Shown: in pieces, positions 27,122 to 34,288 of the stretch
Numbering within the stretch: position 1 is the stretch's first letter
Layout of the letters: each line of letters opens with the position of its first letter
Source of the DNA: Verrucomicrobiia bacterium
Lineage (GTDB): Bacteria > Verrucomicrobiota > Verrucomicrobiia > Verrucomicrobiales > DEV007
Assembly: GCA_030425385.1 (NCBI GenBank)
Contig: JAUIAH010000002.1
Location: forward strand, 372,001-436,000
Reading direction: 5' to 3'
Length of the DNA: 64,000 nucleotides
The notes under the pieces: model-generated
Databases searched by the model: none
The model's input: the letters and a program-made list of their open reading frames with translations, nothing else
Told to the model about the DNA's origin: nothing
Made by a program: the position numbers and the translations under genes

Positions 27122-29794
27122 TCACGGGGTCTCCGCCCCCTCTGGAACTTCCTGGGCCTTGAGAGCCTCGCGGAACTGCGCTCGGAGCGTTTCCACGTCT
27201 TCATTCACCCGTTTGAGCTGGGCTTGAAGATCATTCACCTGGTTGCGGAGACGATTCACTTCCTCGGGCACGGGAGGCGTTGCCTCCTTGCGGAGCGTGT
27301 TCAGCGCCTGCTGCGCGGCACGGCCATCGGCGGAGTCGCGATCGGCCGCCACGAAGGATTCGAGCAAGGGGACTGCTTTCGGATCTCGCAGGGCGCCCAA
27401 GGCGGCCATGGCCGAGCGGGCCACGCTGCGTTTCAGATGATCGGTGTGCTGACTGAGGAACGCGCGGACAGCAGCCTTCGAATCTTCATTCCGCGCCAGG
27501 TGCCCCAAGGCGCGCAAGGCGGTGGAGAATCCCCCACTGGTGAACTTCGCCTCGTCCGTCTGCAAGGTCCGCAAGAGGGGCTCCACGTAGAAAGGATCAT
27601 CCTGAGAACGCATGGCGTCTACTGCGGCTCGCGCGATCGCATGCTGATAGGACTCGGACTGCAAGAGATTGAGGAAATAGGACCGGAGATCCGGTTTCGC
27701 GTATTTCCCCAGTTCCCGAATCGCGATCGTACGGATGTCAGGATTGGTTTCCTGATCAGCGATCCCTTTCAACAAGGTGTAGGCATCATCAGAATAGTAT
27801 CGTGTGAGGGCCCGCACCACCGCGCGACGCGCCCGCGCATCCTCCTGCCGCCGAGCACGCTCCAACGCAGCGAGGGCTTCCGGCGTCCGCATGGATCCCA
27901 AGGCCTCGGCGGCGGCTTCTCGTACGGCGAAGAAGGAGTCCTCTGTCAGAACGCACTCCAACTTCTCAAGAACCACGGGCTTCTTCTTGTCAGCCAATTG
28001 CTTCACCGCGAGAAAGCGTCCCATCGCATCGGAGGCATCCGCCAACTGGGCAAGGAGCTGTTTCTCATTCGGCGCGAAGGTCACTTTAACGAGCACCGAC
28101 AAGTCGGGATCGATCCGGATGATCTCAGGTGCGGCGTCCATGCGAATGTAGAAATCTTCGCGATCCTGAGAGATCTCGAGGACCTCGTCATGAACGTGGT
28201 CGCCCTGCTTCAGGCGCACGGGTAAGGAGAAGTGGAAGCGCGCCCGTTTCTCATTCTTCATCTGCGTTTGCGAAACCGTGAGTTTGACCAGCTTCGTCAA
28301 CTCATCCCAGGCATAGTCCACCTTCACTTCCGGATAGCCTGACAAATGCACCCATTGATCCATGAAACGCGAGAGTGACCGCCCACTGAGTTCTTCAATG
28401 ATTTCAACCAGATCCTGGGTCACCACCGTCTTGTAGGCGTGCCGTTCTAGATAGGTCTTCACACATTGGCGAAAGAGATCTTCGCCTAATTCCGTGCGCA
28501 GCATGTGGAGCACCCACGCGCCCTTGGGATAGGCGCGAAAGCTGAACTGCTCCATGGGATCCCCATACCCCGTGTAGACGATCGGTATCGTGTCCGCACT
28601 GTTGCTGAAGATCCCTTGCGCCTTCTGATAGAGTCCATGTTTGAAGAAATCCTCTCCTAACAAATGGCGATCATAGAGGAGCGAGTAGTAAGTGGCGAAG
28701 CCTTCATTCAGCCAGAGGTGACTCCAATCTCGGCAAGTCACTAAGTCGCCGAACCATTGGTGCGCCACTTCATGGGCGTCGAGCGAACGGCTGCTGCGCA
28801 GGTTCTCCGCTTCATCGGGAAACAAGGTGTTCACTGTCAGCGTGGTGATGCTCGTATTCTCCATCCCACCAAACATGTAATCGATGGCACACACATTATA
28901 GTACTTATCCCACGGATAGGGCACCCCGATCTCTTCTTCGAAGTAGGCGAGGATCTTCTTCGTATCGCGGAAGGTGTTGTGCGCGACAGCCTTCTTCGAG
29001 GGTGGCACATAAAGGGCGATGGGAAGTTCCCCATAGGTATCTTCCAGTTTCTCAAAGTAGCCGGCCGTCAGGCTCACCAGATAGTTCACGTGCGGCTTAT
29101 CCTGTAGCCAATGAAAGGTTGTCAGGCCGGTATCCTCATTGGTCTCGTCCGACAATAGCCTCCCGTTGGAAAGCGCCACCATGCCCTTCGGCACATGACA
29201 GATGAATTCTGTCGTGAACTTCTCGTTGGGATAATCGTGAGAGGGGAACCAGTGCCGATGATCCTCTGGTTCTCCTTGAGTCCAGAGTTGTTCATCTTCC
29301 TTCGCATAGCCCATGGCGGCCGAACGGAAATGCAGCCCATCCTTTGGTGCGGCCTCATAGGTGATGACGATTTCCGCCTCGTCTCCAGGGGGGATCGGCT
29401 CTTCAAACGTGATCTCCAGGAGATCCCCGTCCGTCTGATGGGCGGCGATGGGATGGGATCCCGTGATCTCGCGGACATCCAAGGCAATCGCATGCAACCG
29501 CCATTGCGGTAGAGGCTTGGCAATGGGTCGAAACGTCAAGGTGGCTTGGGCATCGATTTCCTGCGTGTCGAAGTCCGGCGTCACCTCCAGCTTCAGGTGA
29601 ACCACATCCACGAGCCGATCGGGCGCATACTGCCTTTCAGGCGGGCCTCCCCCCGCTGCCTCCGCTGCGGCCAGCGACGCCATGATCGCACAGTGGGCGC
29701 ACTGATAGTGGTGCTCCTGAGCGGCCTGTTCGCCCCGCGAGACCGAGAACGCATGGAGACATAGAGAAAGGAGAACAATAGAACGCACCATCAT
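27122..29794 (-). CDS. M1 family aminopeptidase with HEAT-like tail and coiled coil
   Basis: An 890-residue secreted zinc aminopeptidase. The signal peptide is MMVRSIVLLSLCLHAFSVSRG; a Cys/His cluster (HHYQCAHCAIM) follows at once. The catalytic region has 'MFGGMENTSIT' (the exopeptidase GxMEN motif) and 'DAHEVAHQWFGDLVTC...LNEGFATY' (HExxH-18-E). After about residue 560 come HEAT-like helical repeats (AAEALGSMRTPEALAALERA and similar), then a C-terminal coiled coil (VNRLRNQVNDLQAQLKRVNE). The enzyme removes N-terminal residues from peptides outside the cytoplasm; the tail may hold a partner. Upstream it diverges from amtB. Confidence 0.92.
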   Translation of the reverse strand: MMVRSIVLLSLCLHAFSVSRGEQAAQEHHYQCAHCAIMASLAAAEAAGGGPPERQYAPDRLVDVVHLKLEVTPDFDTQEIDAQATLTFRPIAKPLPQWRLHAIALDVREITGSHPIAAHQTDGDLLEITFEEPIPPGDEAEIVITYEAAPKDGLHFRSAAMGYAKEDEQLWTQGEPEDHRHWFPSHDYPNEKFTTEFICHVPKGMVALSNGRLLSDETNEDTGLTTFHWLQDKPHVNYLVSLTAGYFEKLEDTYGELPIALYVPPSKKAVAHNTFRDTKKILAYFEEEIGVPYPWDKYYNVCAIDYMFGGMENTSITTLTVNTLFPDEAENLRSSRSLDAHEVAHQWFGDLVTCRDWSHLWLNEGFATYYSLLYDRHLLGEDFFKHGLYQKAQGIFSNSADTIPIVYTGYGDPMEQFSFRAYPKGAWVLHMLRTELGEDLFRQCVKTYLERHAYKTVVTQDLVEIIEELSGRSLSRFMDQWVHLSGYPEVKVDYAWDELTKLVKLTVSQTQMKNEKRARFHFSLPVRLKQGDHVHDEVLEISQDREDFYIRMDAAPEIIRIDPDLSVLVKVTFAPNEKQLLAQLADASDAMGRFLAVKQLADKKKPVVLEKLECVLTEDSFFAVREAAAEALGSMRTPEALAALERARRQEDARARRAVVRALTRYYSDDAYTLLKGIADQETNPDIRTIAIRELGKYAKPDLRSYFLNLLQSESYQHAIARAAVDAMRSQDDPFYVEPLLRTLQTDEAKFTSGGFSTALRALGHLARNEDSKAAVRAFLSQHTDHLKRSVARSAMAALGALRDPKAVPLLESFVAADRDSADGRAAQQALNTLRKEATPPVPEEVNRLRNQVNDLQAQLKRVNEDVETLRAQFREALKAQEVPEGAETP

Positions 29795-29942
29795 TTTAAG
29801 AATTTCCGCAACGTGAACATGGACAACGCAAACGCAACCAGAGACTCTGCCGGGTGCCAGGAGTGGTCAAGAAGCGCCAGGCTTGCCTCGTTTCCCCCGA
29901 GAAGAAGCGGTCAGAAGAAGTTTTCGAAATTTCCAATCAAGT

Positions 29943-29957
29943 TGGCACGGCTGGTGC
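29943..29957 (+). promoter_or_regulatory. Sigma-54 type -24/-12 promoter for amtB
   Basis: The sequence TTGGCACGGCTGGTGCT matches the sigma-54 consensus TTGGCACG-N4-TTGCW with one mismatch (GTGC for TTGC). The invariant GG and GC are correctly spaced at 29944-29945 and 29956-29957. Transcription would start near 29969, leaving a leader of about 87 bases before the amtB ATG at 30056. Ammonium transporters are classic sigma-54/NtrC targets, which supports the call. No NtrC site was identified. Confidence 0.7.
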
Positions 29958-30055
29958 TTTCACCCGTTACCATGAACCCCATCGACTCTCGATGGCTCTC
30001 TAACACGAAACTCAATCACACCTCTTACGACGCTAACGAACCCATACACCAACTT

Positions 30056-31420
30056 ATGAATCGATCTCGCACACTTCTTAAATGCGCCCTCGTCGGCCTT
30101 GGTGCCCTGGTGGCAGGAGATGTTTCCCTCCTTGCGGAGGAAGCACCTGCCTATGCCGACTATGACGCTTTCTCCGCCTCGAACGGTTTCACGCTGTTCA
30201 CGGTCAATAACCTCTGGATTTGTATCTCAGCGGCCCTGGTCTTCATCATGCACCTCGGCTTTGCCACGCTCGAATCTGGACTCACGCAGCAGAAGAACAC
30301 GGTCAACATTCTCTTTAAGAATGTGTGGATCATCACTTCTGGGATCCTCCTTTACGCGCTCTGGGGCTTCAACGCCATGTATCCAGGCGACTTCAACGAA
30401 TTCTTCGCCACGGGAAGCTGGTTTGCGCAGAGTCTCGATGACGTTTCCCAAACCACCGATGCCTACAATGCAGGCTACACGTGGTGGGGTGATTTCATCT
30501 TCCAGGCCATGTTTGCCGCGACGGGTGCGACGATTGTGTCGGGTGCCGTTGCTGAGCGTATCAAGCTCCCGGCCTTCATGGTCTTCTCCGTCTTGCTCGT
30601 TGGCTTTGCCTATCCCATCACCGGTTCTTGGAAGTGGGGTGGCGGATGGCTCGACGACCGTGGCTTCTACGACTTCGCGGGCTCCTCTGTGGTGCACGCC
30701 TTTGGAGGCTTCGCAGCTCTCGCCGCCGTGCTGGTGTTAGGACCACGCTCTGGCAAATACACCGCCAATGGCATCAAGCCCATCCCGGGACACAGTCTCC
30801 CACTCGCGACCATCGGGGTCTTCCTCCTCTGGCTCGGTTGGTTCGGATTCAACGGCGGCTCTGTTCTGAGCGCCGATCCGAAATTGGTTTCCTTCGTCTT
30901 CGTCACCACGTCGCTCGGCGCTTGCGGTGGCGCGGTCGCCGCCATCTTTACGGCTTGGGTCTTCCTCAAGAAGCCTGACCTCTCCATGGCCCTCAACGGG
31001 ATCCTCGCCGGTCTCGTCGGCATCACTGCTGGTGCGGACACCGTGACGGAAGCTAGTTCCATCCTCATCGGCCTCATCGCCGGGGTGATCGTTGTCTTCG
31101 CCATCGTCGGCCTCGATAAGCTACGGGTCGATGACCCTGTAGGTGCCATCTCCGTTCACGGGATCTGCGGCATCTGGGGAACCCTGGCCGTCGGTCTCTT
31201 CTCCACGAATCCAGAGCACAGCCTCGGCACGCAACTGTTAGGCACTCTTGCCATCAGTGCTTTCGCCTTTGTCTTCTCCCTCGTGGTGATGATCATCCTC
31301 AAAGTCACTATGGGCATCCGCGTCCCCGAGGAGCTTGAAGAAGCTGGCCTCGACGTTGATGAACACGGCGCTCCCGCCTACACCCATGTGAACGCTTTCG
31401 AACCACAAAGCGTTCTCTAA
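30056..31420 (+). CDS. amtB: Ammonium transporter (Amt family)
   Basis: From the ATG at 30056 the protein has 454 residues with a signal peptide (MNRSRTLLKCALVGLGALVAG) and about eleven membrane helices. It contains 'LESGLTQQKNTVNILFKN', 'WWGDFIFQAMFAATGATIVSG', and the two pore histidines in 'GSSVVHAFGGFAAL' and 'GAISVHGICGIWGT'. It imports ammonium/ammonia under nitrogen limitation and is normally gated by a PII protein; one is encoded at 53568-53921. The in-frame extension to 29813 contains the sigma-54 promoter and is not coding. A strong terminator follows at 31463. Confidence 0.95.
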   Translation: MNRSRTLLKCALVGLGALVAGDVSLLAEEAPAYADYDAFSASNGFTLFTVNNLWICISAALVFIMHLGFATLESGLTQQKNTVNILFKNVWIITSGILLYALWGFNAMYPGDFNEFFATGSWFAQSLDDVSQTTDAYNAGYTWWGDFIFQAMFAATGATIVSGAVAERIKLPAFMVFSVLLVGFAYPITGSWKWGGGWLDDRGFYDFAGSSVVHAFGGFAALAAVLVLGPRSGKYTANGIKPIPGHSLPLATIGVFLLWLGWFGFNGGSVLSADPKLVSFVFVTTSLGACGGAVAAIFTAWVFLKKPDLSMALNGILAGLVGITAGADTVTEASSILIGLIAGVIVVFAIVGLDKLRVDDPVGAISVHGICGIWGTLAVGLFSTNPEHSLGTQLLGTLAISAFAFVFSLVVMIILKVTMGIRVPEELEEAGLDVDEHGAPAYTHVNAFEPQSVL

Positions 31421-31462
31421 CACTCCCTAATAAGGAAATACGAGTTGGTCGTATCGTGCATC

Positions 31463-31491
31463 GCAGCGGGGGATTCGTCCCCCGCTGCTTT
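31463..31491 (+). terminator. Intrinsic terminator of amtB
   Basis: A perfect 11-bp stem (GCAGCGGGGGA / TCCCCCGCTGC) closed by a TTCG tetraloop is followed by TTT, 43 bp after the amtB stop. The UUCG loop makes the hairpin very stable. The opposite strand lacks a T-run, so it mainly serves amtB. Confidence 0.8.
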
Positions 31492-31523
31492 CGTGTACAC
31501 CATTCGTCAGTCGCGTTGGGACA

Positions 31524-33200
31524 TCACTCCTTCCCCCACCATCCCGCGCGACGCAGCCAGGCGGCGCAGGGATCGATCCACGTTGTGACGGGCAGGTCGT
31601 CCACCAGCCGCAAGCCATATCCATGGCCACCGGCATCATACACGTGCAACTCAGAAGGCACTTCTGCCTGCTTCAATGCTAGAAGCACGTTCGCCGTGCC
31701 TGCCACCGGCACAAAGTCATCGAAAGCATGCGCCATGAAGACCGGCGGCATGGCTTCAGGAAGACGAACGGCGGTGGCGTCGCTGTCCTCAGGAAGGCCT
31801 GCCCCATAGATGAGGACTACGCGATCCGGCCGACACGACGCTTCATCAACCGCGTCTATGGCCTCGTAGTGGCGCTTCTCTGCTAGGGTGGTCTTCCACG
31901 CCGTGGCTCCCCCTGCAGAGAAACCAAGGATGGCCACTCTGTCAGGATCCAGCTGCCACTCCGGCGCATGATGGCGAACGAGACTCAAGGTTCGCTGCGC
32001 ATCTTGAGCCGGTGCTAGCCAGCGAGGATTCTGGGCAGCCGTGGGCACCCGATACTTCAACACCACAGCAGCGATCCCCAGGCCATTCAACCACTCGGCC
32101 ACTTCCACCCCTTCCAGATCCCATGCTAGGATATGGAATCCGCCTCCAGGACAAATGACGACGGAAGCTCCCGTGCGTTTCTCGACAGGCGGCAGAAAGA
32201 CATGCGCTTGAGGCACCGAGACATTGCCCAACTTGATGATGCGCCGCCCCGCGATCAATCGATCCGAATCCTTTGTCATGTCTTGCTCCGCCTCTAACAC
32301 ACGTTCCGGTCCTGGAGGGCGTCCCGGCCAGAGATTCACCACGTGATCTGGCTTCCTGAGATTGGGAAAAGCTCGCCTAGCACCGACCTCAAGCATGAAA
32401 GCTTTCATGTCAACCGCCACTACATCGCTCTTTTGAGATAAGCGTGAGGCGATTGTGGTATGGTCGCGCCCTTCGTATACTTTGAGGCGCGCCCAGGGGT
32501 GTCCCGCCGCCTCTAACGCCGCCACAAAGTAGCGATTCTCTTCTGCCCGTGCCGGAAGATCCTCCGTTCCTGCGATGCAGAAGAATGGCGCCGCCCCAGA
32601 TCGGGCATGATAACTCGGAGCCCCTTCATCAATGATCGGCTGCGTGCGCGCAATACCACGCTCACCGCGCACCGTTGAATGCGTGATCATTTGCCCGGAC
32701 ACCGGCAGATAACCGGCGATGGCGTCATCACCCAATCCATGTGCCTGCAAGTAACGCGCATCCACCCCTAACATCGACGTCAAATAGCCACCAGCCGAAT
32801 GCCCTGACACGAATACCAAGTCGTCGGCACCTCCTCGTTCGCCCACATGCTTGCGCACATGAGCCACCGCCGCAGCGGCATCCTCAATGTAGGCCGGAAA
32901 GCTTGCCTTGGGCGACAAGCGATAATTGACGGAGACGACCGCGATACCCTCGCCCGCAAAGCGATGAGCAAGGCCAGTCGCGATGGCATCCGCCTTGTCT
33001 CCATTCTGCAACCCGCCGCCGTGAAACCACACGAGGGTCGGAAAACCAGGGGTATCCTTTGGCAAATACCAATCCAGCAAACAGCGCTCGCGTTCGTAAG
33101 CCGTCTCCCCCTCCGGCTTGTAGGGTTCATCCGTGATGGTCTCCAGGTCAGCTGCCTGCGCCACCAGCAGACTGACCAGCAATAGCGTGATCGATTTCAT
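31524..33200 (-). CDS. Secreted tandem alpha/beta-hydrolase (double esterase)
   Basis: From the ATG at 33200 the protein has 558 residues and a signal peptide (MKSITLLLVSLLVAQAA). The long upstream frame to 33743 overlaps the next gene and is not used. It consists of two esterase/lipase units in series. Unit 1 (about 20-290) has oxyanion 'VWFHGGGL', nucleophile 'VSGHSAGGYL' and His in 'YEGRDHTTI'. Unit 2 (about 310-558) has 'VICPGGGFHILAWDLEG', 'ILGFSAGGATAW' and His in 'DAGGHGYGL'. Both triads look complete. Such proteins are probably carbohydrate or acetyl esterases. It diverges from the isomerase-like gene. Confidence 0.88.
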   Translation of the reverse strand: MKSITLLLVSLLVAQAADLETITDEPYKPEGETAYERERCLLDWYLPKDTPGFPTLVWFHGGGLQNGDKADAIATGLAHRFAGEGIAVVSVNYRLSPKASFPAYIEDAAAAVAHVRKHVGERGGADDLVFVSGHSAGGYLTSMLGVDARYLQAHGLGDDAIAGYLPVSGQMITHSTVRGERGIARTQPIIDEGAPSYHARSGAAPFFCIAGTEDLPARAEENRYFVAALEAAGHPWARLKVYEGRDHTTIASRLSQKSDVVAVDMKAFMLEVGARRAFPNLRKPDHVVNLWPGRPPGPERVLEAEQDMTKDSDRLIAGRRIIKLGNVSVPQAHVFLPPVEKRTGASVVICPGGGFHILAWDLEGVEVAEWLNGLGIAAVVLKYRVPTAAQNPRWLAPAQDAQRTLSLVRHHAPEWQLDPDRVAILGFSAGGATAWKTTLAEKRHYEAIDAVDEASCRPDRVVLIYGAGLPEDSDATAVRLPEAMPPVFMAHAFDDFVPVAGTANVLLALKQAEVPSELHVYDAGGHGYGLRLVDDLPVTTWIDPCAAWLRRAGWWGKE

Positions 33201-33305
33201 AAGCCCCTCGGCTAACAAGTCCAGACGGCCCTGTCGAGACCATCCAATCGCCATCTTGACGCAATCGAGCGTTTCCATGATCCGCAGGATCGGTATGATG
33301 CCGTC

Positions 33306-34235
33306 ATGAAACTCGGATTTGTCAGTGCCATTCTTCCCGATCTGTCTTTGGTCGACGTTCTTCGCTTTGCCGGGGACACAGGGTATCAATGTGTGGAAGT
33401 CATGTGTTGGCCCGTCGGCAAGGCAGAGCGGCGCTACGCTGGCGTGACTCACATTGACGTCAATGACCTCAGCGAATCTCGCGCCTCGGAAATCAAGGAC
33501 CAGGTCGCAGACTCCGGCGTCGCAATCAGTGGACTGGGTTACTATCCAAATCCCCTGACAGCCGATCGCGAAGAAGCAGAGATGAGCATTGGGCATTTGC
33601 GTAAATTGATCGAGGCCGCGCCCAAGCTCGACTTGCAGGTGGTGAATACCTTCATCGGTCGTGATCCATCGAAATCGATCGATGGCAATTGGCCGCGCTT
33701 CTGTGACGTGTGGAAACCGCTGATCCAACATGCAGAAGACCACGGTGTGCGCATTGGCATCGAGAACTGCCCCATGTATTTCACCGACGATGAATGGCCC
33801 AGTGGCAAGAACCTAGCCTACGCGCCTCAGATATGGCGTCGCATGTTTGAGGAGATCCCTAGCGATCACTTTGGATTGAATTTCGATCCTTCCCATCTCG
33901 TGTGGTTGCAGATGGATATCTGTAAGGCCATCCGCGAGTTCGGATCGAAGTTCGTCCACGTCCACGCGAAGGATGCCCGCATTGATCGCGATGGTTTGGA
34001 TGATGTCGGCATCCTGGGCACGCCCTTGCAGTTTCACACGCCTAAGCTCCCGGGCCTGGGCGATGTCCCCTGGGGGGCCTTCTTCTCGGCCTTGAGCGAG
34101 ACGAGCTATCGCGGCCCCGTCTGTGTGGAAGTCGAAGACCGCCCATATGAACAAACGTTAGAGGGACGCAAAGGGTCCCTTGAACAAAGTTTCCGCTACC
34201 TGAGCCAGTTCACCGCGCCCGGCCTGAGCGCCTGA
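33306..34235 (+). CDS. Sugar phosphate isomerase/epimerase family protein
   Basis: A 309-residue TIM-barrel protein of the xylose isomerase-like / AP endonuclease 2 superfamily (IolE/IolI type). It begins '[19 protein letters not shown]' and has metal-site patterns '[17 protein letters not shown]', '[15 protein letters not shown]', '[15 protein letters not shown]' and '[15 protein letters not shown]'. It is cytoplasmic and likely isomerises a sugar or inositol derivative; the substrate is unknown. It lies alone between the double esterase and the M28 peptidase. Confidence 0.88.
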   Translation: MKLGFVSAILPDLSLVDVLRFAGDTGYQCVEVMCWPVGKAERRYAGVTHIDVNDLSESRASEIKDQVADSGVAISGLGYYPNPLTADREEAEMSIGHLRKLIEAAPKLDLQVVNTFIGRDPSKSIDGNWPRFCDVWKPLIQHAEDHGVRIGIENCPMYFTDDEWPSGKNLAYAPQIWRRMFEEIPSDHFGLNFDPSHLVWLQMDICKAIREFGSKFVHVHAKDARIDRDGLDDVGILGTPLQFHTPKLPGLGDVPWGAFFSALSETSYRGPVCVEVEDRPYEQTLEGRKGSLEQSFRYLSQFTAPGLSA

Positions 34236-34288
34236 GGTGGCTGGCTTCTCGGCATTGCACGGTTTGGGATCTTTCTTAAAGTGGTCTC

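Noticed and set aside
29813-30055. N-terminal extension of amtB by 81 residues
   Set aside because: It contains a sigma-54 promoter and has no membrane or signal character; the ATG at 30056 starts a clear signal peptide.
33201-33743. 181-residue N-terminal extension of the double esterase
   Set aside because: It lies on the opposite strand to the isomerase-like gene and has no domain; the ATG at 33200 begins a signal peptide.
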